Below, piece after piece: positions 1-8,169 of a stretch of DNA of 64,000 nucleotides. The notes beneath the pieces are model-generated. The model did not search any database, was not told where the DNA came from, and worked only from the letters and a program-made list of their open reading frames with translations. The position numbers and the translations under genes are program-made. The stretch covers positions 685,596-749,595 of the forward strand of contig NZ_LN913006.1 in the NCBI RefSeq assembly GCF_001487165.1. The letters run 5' to 3'. The DNA comes from Blautia massiliensis (ex Durand et al. 2017). Its GTDB lineage: Bacteria > Bacillota > Clostridia > Lachnospirales > Lachnospiraceae. Every line of letters starts with the position of its first letter. The stretch's first letter is position 1.

Positions 1-2
1 AC

Positions 3-68
3 GGCCCCGCCACGGAGCGCATCCGGCGGGCGCGGGAGGCTGTGGCATCTGGCGGGAAAGGAGAATGA
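3..68 (+). CDS. C-terminal end of an upstream ICE protein (partial)
   Basis: An open frame enters from the left edge and stops with TGA at 66-68. It gives 21 residues rich in Arg, Glu and Ala, containing the stretch ERIRRAREAV. The stop overlaps the ATGATG start of the next gene, the tight spacing normal for co-translated ICE genes. Too little is present to name the family. It could be any T4SS or methylase protein that sits upstream of MT-A70 in Tn1549-like elements. Confidence 0.4.
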   Translation, partial: GPATERIRRAREAVASGGKGE

Positions 69-655
69 TGACAGGAACCTACGAAATTATTTACGCCGAT
101 CCCCCGTGGCGCTACTCCGCAAAGAAAGTGCAGGGGGCGGCAGAAAACCATTACCCCACCATGAGCATTGATGAATTGTGCGCGCTGCCTGTGGCCGAGC
201 TTGCGGCCAAGGACAGCGCCCTTTTCATGTGGGCCACGTTCCCGCAGCTCCCGGAGGCTTTGCGGCTCATCCGTGCGTGGGGCTTCACCTATAAAAGCGT
301 CGCTTTTGTCTGGCTCAAAAAGAACAAAAAGGCGGATAGCTGGTTTTATGGGCTGGGCTTCTGGACGAGGGCAAATGCCGAGGTCTGCCTGCTGGCGACC
401 AAGGGACACCCCAAGCGGCAGGCCGCCGATATTCACCAATTTATCATTTCTCCCATCGAGGCCCACAGCAAAAAGCCGGACGAAACGCGGGACAAGATTG
501 TTGCCCTCATGGGCGACAGGCTCCGCGTGGAGCTGTTCGCACGGCAGACCCCTCCCGGCTGGGACGTGTGGGGCAACGAGGTGGAGCCGACAGCGGGCCT
601 CTGGTCACGGTGGCCAGAAGATAGCGGAAAGGAGGACATTACTTGCCCTATGTGA
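68..655 (+). CDS. MT-A70 family adenine-N6 DNA methyltransferase
   Basis: The 195-residue protein carries the catalytic DPPW motif near residue 12 and the rest of a single MT-A70 methylase domain, with little beyond it. This family transfers methyl from SAM to adenine N6. On conjugative elements it is thought to protect incoming DNA from host restriction. Two in-frame ATGs occur at 65 and 68. The SD sequence AAAGGAG at 57-63 favours 68. The 3' end carries one copy of the dispersed palindrome (598-620), translated as part of the tail. The last codons overlap the prgI start. The MT-A70, PrgI, VirB4 order is typical of Tn1549-like ICEs. Confidence 0.88.
   Translation: MTGTYEIIYADPPWRYSAKKVQGAAENHYPTMSIDELCALPVAELAAKDSALFMWATFPQLPEALRLIRAWGFTYKSVAFVWLKKNKKADSWFYGLGFWTRANAEVCLLATKGHPKRQAADIHQFIISPIEAHSKKPDETRDKIVALMGDRLRVELFARQTPPGWDVWGNEVEPTAGLWSRWPEDSGKEDITCPM
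598..620 (+). repeat. Dispersed palindrome, copy 1
   Basis: This is a 23-bp hairpin sequence with left arm core CTGGTCAC and right arm core GTGGCCAG. It lies inside the 3' end of the MT-A70 gene. One arm position is mismatched (C against A), and one pair would be a U-G wobble in the transcript. Confidence 0.75.
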
Positions 656-1023
656 ATGTTCCCAACGATCTTTCCAAGATCAAGACGAAAATTGCCTTTA
701 ACCTTACCCGCCGCCAGCTTATCTGCTTCGGCGGCGCGGCTGCCGTGGGTATCCCCGTGTATCTGCTGACCCGTCACGCGCTGGGTGGCACCGGGGCGAT
801 GTTCCTGATGATCGCGCTCATGCTCCCGGCCTTTTTCATGGCGATGTATGAGCGTGATGGCCTGCCCTTTGAAAAGGTGGCCCGGAATATCATCCGGGCC
901 AAGTTCCTGCGGCCCGGTGTGAGGCCCTATCAGACGCAGAATATCTACGCCCCGTTTGCGGGAAAGGAGGTCACACTTGATCAAAAGCCCCAAGAAGTCA
1001 AAAAGCCTGACGCGGGCCGGTAA
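643..1023 (+). CDS. PrgI family membrane protein of the T4SS
   Basis: This 126-residue protein starts MPYVNVPNDLSKIKTK, the usual opening of PrgI/TcpE-like conjugation proteins. It has two hydrophobic segments (roughly residues 28-45 and 49-66) and a basic tail. PrgI proteins are thought to be inner-membrane parts of Gram-positive type IV secretion, placed next to VirB4. The start is TTG at 643, set by GGAGG at 631-635 with a spacing of 7. The upstream gene overlaps by 13 bp and the next gene starts inside this one, so translation is probably coupled. Confidence 0.85.
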   Translation: MPYVNVPNDLSKIKTKIAFNLTRRQLICFGGAAAVGIPVYLLTRHALGGTGAMFLMIALMLPAFFMAMYERDGLPFEKVARNIIRAKFLRPGVRPYQTQNIYAPFAGKEVTLDQKPQEVKKPDAGR

Positions 1024-3340
1024 TCGTCCGGCGACCATATCGGCCCAGCAGACCATTCCCTATGTGCGGATGCTGCCGGACGGCATTTGTCAGCTCCCCG
1101 GCGGTGTCTACACAAAAACGCTGGAATATGAGGACATCAACTATTCCGTTGCGTCTGCCGAGGATCAGACGGCCATTTTCGGAGGCTGGAGTTCGTGGCT
1201 GAATTATTTTGACAGTTCGCTGCCGTTCCAGCTTTCCTTTGTCAACCGCCGCAGCCGCTCCGGGAGCCGCTACAAGGTGAATATCTCCGAGGCGGATGAC
1301 CGCTTCAACAGCGTCCGCACGGAATACACGGGGATGCTGAAAAACCAGATCGCCAAAAGCAACAACGGTATCGAACGGGCCAAGTACGTCACCTTTTGCA
1401 TCCCCGCTGAAAATGTGGCCGCCGCCCGTCCCCGTCTGGAACGTGTGGAGGCGGACGTGATCGGCAACTTTAAGCGGCTGGGGGTACAGAGCCAGCCCCT
1501 TGACGGGCGGGAGCGTCTGGCCCTGCTGCATGGCCAGCTTCACCCCGGCAGCCGGGAGCCGTTCCGCTTCAAGTGGGCGGACATCGCCCATACAGGCATG
1601 GGGACGAAAGACTTTATCGTGCCGGACAGCTTTGACTTCCGGCAGAGCCGCTCGTTCCGCGTGGGCCAGACATGGGGCGCGGCGTCCTACTTGCAGATCA
1701 TGGCGTCGGAGCTGTCGGACAAGCTGCTATTGGAGATTTTGGAGCTGGACGCCGAGCTGACCGTTACCATGCACATTCAGACGGTGGATCAGGTCAAGGC
1801 CATTAAAACGGTCAAGGGCAAAATCTCCGACATTGACAAGATGAAAGTGGAGGAGCAGCGCAAGGCTACCCGCGCCGGATATGATCCTGACATTCTCCCG
1901 CCCGATCTCGTCACCTTTTCCAAGGATGCCGCCGAGCTGCTGGCCGACCTGCAAAGCCGCAACGAGCGAATGTTTCTTTTGACGTTCCTGATCGTCAACA
2001 CCGCCCCCACGCGGGAGCGGCTGGAAAACGACATTTTCACCGTGAACGGCATCGCGCAGAAATATAACTGCGTCGTCAAGCGGCTGGACTGGCAGCAGGA
2101 GCAGGGCTATATGTCCTCGCTGGCCCTCGGCTACAACGGCATTGAAATTCAGCGCGGCATGACCACCAGCTCCACGGCCATCTTCGTTCCCTTTATGACG
2201 AGGGAGCTTCGCATGGATGGCCCGTCCCTCTACTACGGCATGAACGCCCTATCCCATAACGTCATCATGGCTGACCGCAAAAAGCTGAAATCCGCCAATG
2301 GCTTATACCTCGGCTCCACGGGCAGCGGCAAGAGCTTTGCCGCCAAGCGTGAATTGCTGAACGTCTTTCTTGCCATCCCGCAGGATCGCATCATCGTGGT
2401 TGACCCGATGGGCGAATATGCTCCGCTGGTGGAACGGCTGGGCGGTCAGGTCATCGAGATCGCGCCGGACAGCCCCAACCACATTTCCCCGATGGATGTT
2501 CAGATGGACATGGGCGGCGGGGACAGCCCCCTGTCCCTGAAAGCGGATTTTCTGCTGTCGCTGTGTGAGCTGGTGGTGGGAGGCCGGGACGGTTTGCAGC
2601 CCATCGAGAAAACCGTCATTGACCGCTGTGTGCGTCAGGTGTACCGGGAGATGGCGCTGGGGCTGGAAACGGCCAAAACGCCGCTGCTCCTAGATTTGTA
2701 TGAGGAATTGCTGCGCCAGCCGGAGCCGGAGGCCAAGCGGATCGCAACGGCGCTGGAGCTTTACTGCACAGGCTCCCTCAATCTCTTTAACCACCCCACC
2801 AACGTCAACCTCAATTCCCGCGTGGTATGCTTCGTGCTGAAAGGTATGGGCGAAAATCTCCGCAAGATCGCCATGCACATCACCAACGACTTTGTCACCT
2901 CTGCGGTGGGAACCAACTTCAAAAACGGCGTGGCGACATGGTGCTATTTTGACGAGTTCCATATCCTGCTCCGCGATCCGCTGACCGCCAGCTATTTCGT
3001 GACCGTCTGGAAGATGCTCCGCAAACAGGGCTGCGTCCCCTCGGCCCTGACGCAGAATGTGAAAGACCTGCTGGCCAGCCGGGAGATCGAGAACATTCTG
3101 GACAACACAGATTTTATGATCCTGCTGTCGCAGGCGCAGAGTGACCGCGCCATTCTTGCCAAGCAGATCGGTATTTCAGAGCACCAGCTATCGTATATCA
3201 CGCAGTCCAACTCCGGCGAGGGCCTGCTGTTCTATGGCAGCGTCACCATCCCGTTTGTTGACCGCTTCCCCCGTGGCGAGATTTACGACCTGCTGACTAC
3301 CAAGCCGGAGGACGCTGCCAATGGAAAACAGACAGAATAA
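977..3340 (+). CDS. VirB4-like conjugation ATPase
   Basis: The 787-residue protein is the energy-supplying ATPase of the conjugative T4SS, acting at the cytoplasmic face of the membrane. Walker A is GSTGSGKS at residues 446-453. Walker B ends in a hydrophobic strand followed by DE at 659-660 (YFDEFHILL). The length and the spacing of the two motifs fit TraE/VirB4 of Tn1549-like elements. A TTG at 977 is chosen as start because AAAGGAGG ends at 970, six bases upstream. A further upstream TTG in frame has no SD. The gene overlaps prgI by 47 bp and the following NlpC/P60 gene by 20 bp. Confidence 0.93.
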   Translation: MIKSPKKSKSLTRAGNRPATISAQQTIPYVRMLPDGICQLPGGVYTKTLEYEDINYSVASAEDQTAIFGGWSSWLNYFDSSLPFQLSFVNRRSRSGSRYKVNISEADDRFNSVRTEYTGMLKNQIAKSNNGIERAKYVTFCIPAENVAAARPRLERVEADVIGNFKRLGVQSQPLDGRERLALLHGQLHPGSREPFRFKWADIAHTGMGTKDFIVPDSFDFRQSRSFRVGQTWGAASYLQIMASELSDKLLLEILELDAELTVTMHIQTVDQVKAIKTVKGKISDIDKMKVEEQRKATRAGYDPDILPPDLVTFSKDAAELLADLQSRNERMFLLTFLIVNTAPTRERLENDIFTVNGIAQKYNCVVKRLDWQQEQGYMSSLALGYNGIEIQRGMTTSSTAIFVPFMTRELRMDGPSLYYGMNALSHNVIMADRKKLKSANGLYLGSTGSGKSFAAKRELLNVFLAIPQDRIIVVDPMGEYAPLVERLGGQVIEIAPDSPNHISPMDVQMDMGGGDSPLSLKADFLLSLCELVVGGRDGLQPIEKTVIDRCVRQVYREMALGLETAKTPLLLDLYEELLRQPEPEAKRIATALELYCTGSLNLFNHPTNVNLNSRVVCFVLKGMGENLRKIAMHITNDFVTSAVGTNFKNGVATWCYFDEFHILLRDPLTASYFVTVWKMLRKQGCVPSALTQNVKDLLASREIENILDNTDFMILLSQAQSDRAILAKQIGISEHQLSYITQSNSGEGLLFYGSVTIPFVDRFPRGEIYDLLTTKPEDAANGKQTE

Positions 3341-4964
3341 GCCGCCCGAGGGCGGGGCTGCTTCTGGTCACGGTGACCAGAAGTTCCATACCGACAGCGA
3401 ACAGGCCAAGCTCCACAAGTCCAAGCTCCGCATGGAGAGCCGGGAGGAACGGCTGAACAAGGCCCGTGAAAGGCTGGCAAAGCAGAAGCCGCCGAAAAAG
3501 CCCGGCCCCATCAAGCGGATCGCCCGGATTGCCGGACACGAAACCCACGCTTTTCTGCATGGAAAGGTGTATCAGGAGGAACGCGACAATGTAGGCGTGG
3601 AGGGCGGCCATTTTGTGGAGCGTTCCGGCGAGGCTGCGCTGCACTATGGGCGGCACAAGGTACGCAGGGCCATCCGGGAGCACCCGGCCAAGGCTGCCGC
3701 CCGTGCGGAGTCCCGGTACATCAAGGCCACGGCGGACTACCATTCCCGCAAGTTTGCACAGGAGCAGCCGGAGGCGCAGAGCGCCGCCGCCCGGTTATGG
3801 CATCGCCACAAGCTGAAACGGGAGTACCAGCGCAAGGCGCGGGAAACCGCCAAACAGACCGCCAAGGCCGCCGAACAAACCGTATCGGCCACAGAGCGGT
3901 TTGTCCGGGAAGCGGCGGCGTTCGTCAAGCGGCATCCCGTGGGGACGCTGCTTGCGCTGGGCTGCCTGCTGGTGGTGCTGACCCTGCAATCGTGTATGTC
4001 CTCGATGGTGTCCGTGGGAAACAGCACCCTTGCGGCCATCGCCGCCAGCACCTATAAGGCGGAGGACGCGGATATGCTGGGAGCCGAGGCCGCCTACTGC
4101 GCTCTGGAGGACGAGCTGCAACGCTACCTCGACACCTACACCCGTACCCACGATTATGACGAGTACCATTTTGACCTCGACACCATTGAACACGATCCCT
4201 ATGTGCTGATCTCCATGATCTCCGCGCTCCATGAGGGCGCGTGGACATTGGACGAGGTGCGCGGGACGCTGCAAGACCTCTTTGACCGCCAGTACATTTT
4301 GACTGAGGATGTGGTTGTCGAGGTGCGCTACCGCACGGTCACAAGGACGGACAGCGAGGGCAACGACTACGATGTGGAGGTGCCGTACAACTATTACATC
4401 TGCTATGTCACGCTGGAAAACTTCAACCTCTCCCACGTCCCGGTTTACATGATGTCCGAGGAGCAGCTTTCCATGTACGCCCTGTATATGTCCACGTTGG
4501 GGAACCGCCCCGATCTGTTTCCCTCGTCCGGCTATATCGGGAAATACATCACCAACCGCCCGCCGGAGCATGAAGTCCCGGAGTCCTATCTGGATGATGA
4601 AACCTTTGCCGCCATTCTGAAAGAAGCGGAAAAATATCTCGGTTTCCCCTATGTGTGGGGCGGCAGCAGTCCGTCCACATCCTTTGACTGCTCCGGCTTC
4701 GTCAGCTATGTCTACAATCAATGCGGCTGGAGCTTCGGGCGGCTGGGGGCGCAGGGCCTTTATAACATCTGCTCCCGGACGAGCAGCCCCCGCCCCGGTG
4801 ATCTGGTGTTCTTTGTCGGCACCTATGACACAGCGGGTATTTCTCATGTGGGCATCTATGTGGGCGACGGCTGGATGCTCCATTGTGGCGACCCTATCAG
4901 CTATGCCAACCTGAACAGCAGCTATTGGCAGTCCCATCTTTACGCCTACGGGCGACTACCGTAA
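3321..4964 (+). CDS. Membrane-anchored NlpC/P60 cell-wall hydrolase of the T4SS
   Basis: This 547-residue protein has a long basic cytoplasmic N-terminus (1-205), one membrane span near 208-228, a linker domain, and a C-terminal NlpC/P60 domain. The catalytic set is visible: Cys457 in DCSGF, His509 in SHVGIYVG and His521 in MLHCGDP. Such proteins cut stem peptides of peptidoglycan so the mating channel can pass. It is homologous to the protein at 18956-20467, notably in the stretch around residues 273-340. A palindrome copy (3361-3383) sits in frame near the N-terminus and reads SGHGDQK. The gene begins inside virB4. Confidence 0.92.
   Translation: MENRQNKPPEGGAASGHGDQKFHTDSEQAKLHKSKLRMESREERLNKARERLAKQKPPKKPGPIKRIARIAGHETHAFLHGKVYQEERDNVGVEGGHFVERSGEAALHYGRHKVRRAIREHPAKAAARAESRYIKATADYHSRKFAQEQPEAQSAAARLWHRHKLKREYQRKARETAKQTAKAAEQTVSATERFVREAAAFVKRHPVGTLLALGCLLVVLTLQSCMSSMVSVGNSTLAAIAASTYKAEDADMLGAEAAYCALEDELQRYLDTYTRTHDYDEYHFDLDTIEHDPYVLISMISALHEGAWTLDEVRGTLQDLFDRQYILTEDVVVEVRYRTVTRTDSEGNDYDVEVPYNYYICYVTLENFNLSHVPVYMMSEEQLSMYALYMSTLGNRPDLFPSSGYIGKYITNRPPEHEVPESYLDDETFAAILKEAEKYLGFPYVWGGSSPSTSFDCSGFVSYVYNQCGWSFGRLGAQGLYNICSRTSSPRPGDLVFFVGTYDTAGISHVGIYVGDGWMLHCGDPISYANLNSSYWQSHLYAYGRLP
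3361..3383 (+). repeat. Dispersed palindrome, copy 2 (perfect)
   Basis: This is the only copy with perfect 11-bp arms around a single central G (left arm CTTCTGGTCAC). It lies in frame near the start of the NlpC/P60 gene and encodes SGHGDQK. Confidence 0.85.
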
Positions 4965-4979
4965 AGGAGGTTTTTTGAT

Positions 4980-5231
4980 ATGGCAATTACGAAAAGCGCA
5001 AAGATCGAGGCCGAGATTGAAAAGGTCAAGGCCAAAATTGCCGAGCAACAGGCACGGCTTAAGGAACTGGAGCAGAAGAAGCTGGAGGCGGAAAACAGCG
5101 AGATCGTGGAGATCGTGCGCGGCATGAGTATCTCCCTTGCCGATCTGCCGCTGGTGCTCCAGCAGCTCCGGGGTGGCGCTTCTGGTCACAGTGGCCAGAA
5201 GCCGACAGAACAGGCGGAGGTGACGGAATGA
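4980..5231 (+). CDS. DUF4315-like coiled-coil protein
   Basis: The 83-residue protein is mostly one charged coiled coil (residues 4-40, repeating K/E/A), followed by a short conserved segment with ISLADLPLVL. Such proteins always sit between the P60 hydrolase and the DUF4366 protein in this ICE family. The function is unknown, probably structural in the secretion apparatus. AAAGGAGG at 4963-4970 sets the ATG at 4980. Its C-terminus contains palindrome copy 3 read as SGHSGQK, which the low-GC homologue at 20480 lacks. It overlaps the next gene by 4 bp. Confidence 0.82.
   Translation: MAITKSAKIEAEIEKVKAKIAEQQARLKELEQKKLEAENSEIVEIVRGMSISLADLPLVLQQLRGGASGHSGQKPTEQAEVTE
5179..5201 (+). repeat. 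Dispersed palindrome, copy 3
   Basis: Arms CTTCTGGTCAC and GTGGCCAGAAG surround a central A, with one T-G pair. It lies in frame in the 3' part of the DUF4315 gene. Confidence 0.82.
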
Positions 5232-5968
5232 AAAAACTGCGGCTTTTGCTGATAACGCTTTGTGTGACCGCCCTCATGGGCAGTATGGCGGTTACGGCCT
5301 ACGCCGGAGGCGGCGAGGAATGGGACGGCCTTGCCCCGGTGGAGCCGCTGCCCGCCGAAACCGTTGACCCCGGCGAGGGCTTTACCGAGGACGGCAACCT
5401 TGTGACCCGTGACCTGCTCTACGATGAGGCCACCAACAAGCAGTTCATCACGGTGCAGACCAGCGGCGGCAATACCTTTTACATCGTCATCGACTACGAC
5501 AAGCCCACCGACGAGGACGGCGAGCAGTATCACACCTACTTTTTGAACATGGTGGACGAGGCTGACCTGCTGGCGGCGATGCAGGCGGCGGGCGGTGAGC
5601 TGCCGGAGTGTTCCTGTGCCGATAAATGCGCCGTTGGTGCTATCAACACGGATTGTACCGTCTGCGCGGTCAATCTGAGCGAGTGCCAGGGCAAGGCCCC
5701 GGAGCCTGCGCCTGTGGTAGAGCCGGAGCCTGCCCCCGAGCCGGAGCAGCCCAAGGCCACGGGCAGCGGCGGTATGCTTCTGCTGGCGCTGGCCGTGGTG
5801 GTCATTGGCGGCGGCGCTGGCTGGTACTTCAAAATCTACCGTCCCAAGAAGCAGCGGGCCGCTGAGTCCGAGGCTGACTACGGCGGCGAGTATGACGGCG
5901 CGGAGGATTATGACGAAACCGATTCCGAGGATGACGGGCCGCCGTGGGACGAGGACGGTGAGGAATGA
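5228..5968 (+). CDS. DUF4366-like secreted/membrane protein
   Basis: This 246-residue protein has an N-terminal signal peptide (1-26, ending near AYA), an extracellular domain with the family pattern around residues 70-120 (QFITVQTSGGNTFYIVIDYD), and a cysteine-containing stretch at 135-155. A Pro/Glu-rich linker, a membrane span near 180-198 and a very acidic cytoplasmic tail follow. DUF4366 proteins are core components of Tn1549-like T4SS operons with no known biochemical role. It overlaps its neighbours by 4 bp on both sides. Its homologue in the low-GC ICE is at 20712-22208 and is twice as long. Confidence 0.85.
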   Translation: MKKLRLLLITLCVTALMGSMAVTAYAGGGEEWDGLAPVEPLPAETVDPGEGFTEDGNLVTRDLLYDEATNKQFITVQTSGGNTFYIVIDYDKPTDEDGEQYHTYFLNMVDEADLLAAMQAAGGELPECSCADKCAVGAINTDCTVCAVNLSECQGKAPEPAPVVEPEPAPEPEQPKATGSGGMLLLALAVVVIGGGAGWYFKIYRPKKQRAAESEADYGGEYDGAEDYDETDSEDDGPPWDEDGEE

Positions 5969-6150
5969 GGTTTACCAACAGCCCCTATGAGGACTTTATG
6001 AAAGAAAAAAGCTACTTCAAGGGCGTCCTGCCCAACCTGCCGCCCAAAGGCTCCCGCTGTGACGGCTGCCCCTACTGGCACGGGATCGGCTGCGTGTTCT
6101 GCTACCGGGAGCAGCTTCGGTCAAAGACAGGGGGCAAACATGAGCCGTGA
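5965..6150 (+). CDS. Small cysteine-rich ICE protein, unknown function
   Basis: This is a 61-residue protein with four cysteines in the middle (CDGC then CVFC, residues 33-46), a possible zinc knuckle. It starts at an ATG overlapping the DUF4366 stop. It overlaps the following gene by 11 bp, so it is probably translated as part of the same operon. I do not recognise a named family. Confidence 0.65.
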   Translation: MRFTNSPYEDFMKEKSYFKGVLPNLPPKGSRCDGCPYWHGIGCVFCYREQLRSKTGGKHEP

Positions 6151-6490
6151 ATTGACCCGGCAGGAAAAGGCGGCGATCCGCTCCCTTGTGAAGCGGTGGT
6201 GTGCCAACTATGACAAAGACGTTGGATGCCTGCCGCTGGATTGCGAGTGCTATATGCTGGGGAAATGCTGGACGGGCGCTTATTGCCGCTATTTCCGTTC
6301 TGCGGTGCTGCCCCTTGATCCGGTGCTGGAAAGGTCGCTGACCGTGGAGCGTATCACGGAAACCCGGCCTTGTCCGGTGTGCGGCAGGGCTTTTCTCCCG
6401 GACGGGCGGCAGCGGTACTGCTCCCCGGCCTGTGCCGGGGCTGCAAGGCGGCAGAAGCAGCGCGGCTATATGCGGAAATACCGGGGGTAG
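6140..6490 (+). CDS. Cysteine-rich VLP-type ICE protein
   Basis: This 116-residue protein has two cysteine groups: a first half with CANYDKDVGC and CECYMLGKC, and a C-terminal zinc-ribbon-like segment CPVCGR followed by YCSPAC. The layout matches the Cys_rich_VLP family of clostridial conjugative elements, whose role is unknown. ATG 6140 is used because the preceding purine-rich stretch GGGGG at 6130-6134 gives an SD. An in-frame start further upstream (6059) would overprint the previous gene. The C-terminus is basic and could bind nucleic acid. Confidence 0.75.
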   Translation: MSRELTRQEKAAIRSLVKRWCANYDKDVGCLPLDCECYMLGKCWTGAYCRYFRSAVLPLDPVLERSLTVERITETRPCPVCGRAFLPDGRQRYCSPACAGAARRQKQRGYMRKYRG

Positions 6491-6503
6491 ACCGTGAGCA
6501 TTT

Positions 6504-6544
6504 GGCCCCGGAAAACACCCTTGATTGCAGGGCTTTCCGGGGCC
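6504..6544 (+). terminator. Strong hairpin after the Cys-rich gene
   Basis: Arms GGCCCCGGAAA and TTTCCGGGGCC pair perfectly over 11 bp around an 19-base loop. There is no T-run directly after it, so it may be an mRNA stability or processing element rather than a true terminator. Confidence 0.55.
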
Positions 6545-6551
6545 GCTTCAT

Positions 6552-6582
6552 GGGCGGGGTGTATGATTTCATAGCCCCGCCC
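6552..6582 (+). terminator. Second hairpin with TTTT tail
   Basis: Arms GGGCGGGG and CCCCGCCC enclose an inner stem TATGA/TCATA, and GGTTTT follows. Together with the hairpin just upstream it separates the T4SS gene block from the next gene, probably as an attenuator. Confidence 0.5.
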
Positions 6583-6624
6583 GGTTTTGCAGAAATATTG
6601 CTAACATTTTGGAAAGGAGGTCGT

Positions 6625-7203
6625 ATGGACAAAAACCAAGGCTATGAGATCATTCAGGCCGTCATGCTGGAAAATGGCAGGGGCTTTGCGCTGGGGCATA
6701 ACCCAGCAGCCCCCTCGCCCTATGTCACATGGGCTTGCTATGACGACAAGAACGGCCAGCGGCAGTATGAATGGGGGCATTACGGCAGCGACCGTGCCGC
6801 TCTGGAACAGGACTTTGCGGCGCGGGTGCAGGAATACCAGCGCCTTTACAATGTCGATGTCAGGCAGGTCGAGGCTCCCGGCCTTTACAAGTATTACTCT
6901 ACCCAGCGCCCTGTGGACATTGGGACATTCCCCAAGCCGCCCCGCAACGCCCCGGATGAGATCGTCAACTACGATCAGCGCGTCCCGGTTGAAAATGGAT
7001 CATTTCTGGCGTGGGGGCATTTGACCTACACGCGGCCATTGACGAAACGGCAGGCGTCTGACTATGAGCTGCGGCCTGCGCCTGACAATCCCGACAGGCC
7101 CCGTTCGATCCGGGAACAGATGAAAACCGCCGCAAAGCAGGCCGAGGCTGACCGGGGCCAAGCTGCCCCAAAGAAAAATGCCCCTGACCGGGGCGACAGA
7201 TAG
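6625..7203 (+). CDS. Conserved ICE hypothetical protein
   Basis: This is a 192-residue protein that I do not recognise by name. It has a folded-looking N-terminal half (aromatic residues, WACYDD, WGHYGS) and a charged, disordered C-terminus rich in Lys, Asp and Pro. The start at 6625 follows AAAGGAGG (6613-6620) with a spacing of 4. It lies between the cysteine-rich genes and the mobilisation genes. The small ORF at 7214 follows after 10 bases, so the two are likely co-expressed. Confidence 0.7.
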   Translation: MDKNQGYEIIQAVMLENGRGFALGHNPAAPSPYVTWACYDDKNGQRQYEWGHYGSDRAALEQDFAARVQEYQRLYNVDVRQVEAPGLYKYYSTQRPVDIGTFPKPPRNAPDEIVNYDQRVPVENGSFLAWGHLTYTRPLTKRQASDYELRPAPDNPDRPRSIREQMKTAAKQAEADRGQAAPKKNAPDRGDR

Positions 7204-7213
7204 GAGGACATTT

Positions 7214-7387
7214 ATGGAGCAGGAACGCAATCCCAACAAGAACGCCGAGCTTTCTATGGAGCAGAACGGGAACATGATCGACGGCATCATCAACAATCTG
7301 CCTGCGCCGCCCCCGGCAGAAAAGCCGCTGGACAAGGTACGGGAACACCCGCCCAAGCGCCGCAGCCGGGAGCGTGAGGAGCGTTGA
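7214..7387 (+). CDS. Small ICE protein upstream of mobC (DUF4316-like?)
   Basis: The 57-residue protein contains the phrase MIDGIINNLP, seen in small ICE proteins and at the start of DUF4316 proteins, then a Pro-rich stretch and a very basic tail. SD TAGGAGGA at 7201-7208 sets ATG 7214. The stop overlaps the mobC start. The function is unknown, and the family name is a guess from the short motif. Confidence 0.6.
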   Translation: MEQERNPNKNAELSMEQNGNMIDGIINNLPAPPPAEKPLDKVREHPPKRRSREREER

Positions 7388-7731
7388 CAAAGAAGCGCGT
7401 CCGCAGCGTCCCCATCTATGTGTGGGTACGGCCTGACGAGCTGGAGGTCATTCGGGAGCGCATGGCCGAGGCGGGTATCCGCAACATGAGCGCCTATATC
7501 CGAAAAATGGCGTTGGGCGGCTATGTGCTCCACGTTGACCTTGAACCCGTCAAGGAGCTTGTGTCGCTCCAGAGGCGCTGTGCAAACAATCTCAATCAGG
7601 CGGCTATCCATGCCAACAGCTACGGCGGCCTGTACCCGGACGAACTGAAGCGGCTGCAAAAGGACTATGCCGACCTGTGGGGGCCGCTGTCTGATCTGCT
7701 GGCCCAGCTCTCCGCCATTGTAACGATGTGA
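7384..7731 (+). CDS. MobC-like relaxosome protein
   Basis: This 115-residue protein has an N-terminal ribbon-helix-helix-like segment (VPIYVWVRPDELEVIRERM) and the conserved C-terminal LNQAAIHAN pattern of MobC. MobC proteins bind oriT and help the relaxase nick. The likely start is TTG 7384, overlapping the previous stop. The relaxase follows about 500 bp downstream, after a separate promoter and a small membrane-protein gene. A comparable MobC is encoded at 59658-59999. Confidence 0.85.
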   Translation: MTKKRVRSVPIYVWVRPDELEVIRERMAEAGIRNMSAYIRKMALGGYVLHVDLEPVKELVSLQRRCANNLNQAAIHANSYGGLYPDELKRLQKDYADLWGPLSDLLAQLSAIVTM

Positions 7732-7736
7732 CACAG

Positions 7737-7761
7737 GGGGAACGGCCCCGCGCCGTTCCCC
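7737..7761 (+). terminator. Hairpin after mobC
   Basis: Arms GGGGAACGG and CCGTTCCCC pair over 9 bp around a 7-base loop, five bases after the mobC stop. No clear T-run follows. It may stop or protect the upstream transcript. Confidence 0.55.
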
Positions 7762-7772
7762 GGCTGTCCCTG

Positions 7773-7795
7773 CTTCTGGTCATTGTGACCAGAAG
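7773..7795 (+). repeat. Dispersed palindrome, copy 4
   Basis: Ten-bp perfect arms (left arm CTTCTGGTCA) flank TTG. It is intergenic, between the mobC hairpin and the promoter at 7816. Confidence 0.85.
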
Positions 7796-7805
7796 TGCGG
7801 AGGGC

Positions 7806-7844
7806 CGGGACATCCTTGAGTGCCGATTTTTTCAGAGTTATAAT
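7806..7844 (+). promoter_or_regulatory. Promoter of the CD1845-like gene and relaxase
   Basis: TTGAGT (7816-7821) and TATAAT (7839-7844) are separated by 17 bp. The block CGGGACATCCTTGAG at 7806-7820 recurs exactly at the recombinase promoter (17310-17324), suggesting a shared regulator. Confidence 0.75.
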
Positions 7845-7875
7845 AGACATATACAGGAAAAAGGAGGAACCCCCT

Positions 7876-8169
7876 ATGCGGATCATATTCAAAATTCTTG
7901 CCGCTCCCTTTGTGCTGGTGCTGACCCTGCTTGTGGCCGTGCTCTCGTTCCTGCTGAGTCTTTCCGCTGGTTTGCTCTCCATCCTCGCGTCGGTGCTGGG
8001 GCTGCTGAGTGTCCTGATGCTGTTTGTGGAGAAAGACATTTCCACAGGGATCGCGGGGCTTCTGATGGCGTTTGCCATTTCGCCCTTTGGCCTGCCTGCG
8101 CTGGCCGGATGGCTGCTTGCCAAGCTGGACGAGCTGAACGGCTCTCTGAGGGGCTTCATCACGGGCTGA
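7876..8169 (+). CDS. CD1845-like small membrane protein
   Basis: This 97-residue protein has two or three hydrophobic segments (about 4-25, 29-50, 57-80) and matches the short membrane proteins (CD1845 family) found next to relaxase genes in clostridial ICEs. The function is unknown. SD AAAGGAGGA (7860-7868) and ATG 7876 are well placed. It has its own promoter at 7816-7844. A palindrome copy and a strong terminator-like hairpin follow directly. Confidence 0.75.
   Translation: MRIIFKILAAPFVLVLTLLVAVLSFLLSLSAGLLSILASVLGLLSVLMLFVEKDISTGIAGLLMAFAISPFGLPALAGWLLAKLDELNGSLRGFITG

Noticed and set aside
168..701. Long Arg/Ser-rich frame overlapping the MT-A70 and prgI genes
   Set aside because: Composition is that of a high-GC off-frame shadow; there is no SD and no family pattern.
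3795..4937. Very long minus-strand frame opposite the NlpC/P60 gene
   Set aside because: Typical antisense shadow of a GC-rich gene. The plus-strand frame has a full catalytic set and an SD context.
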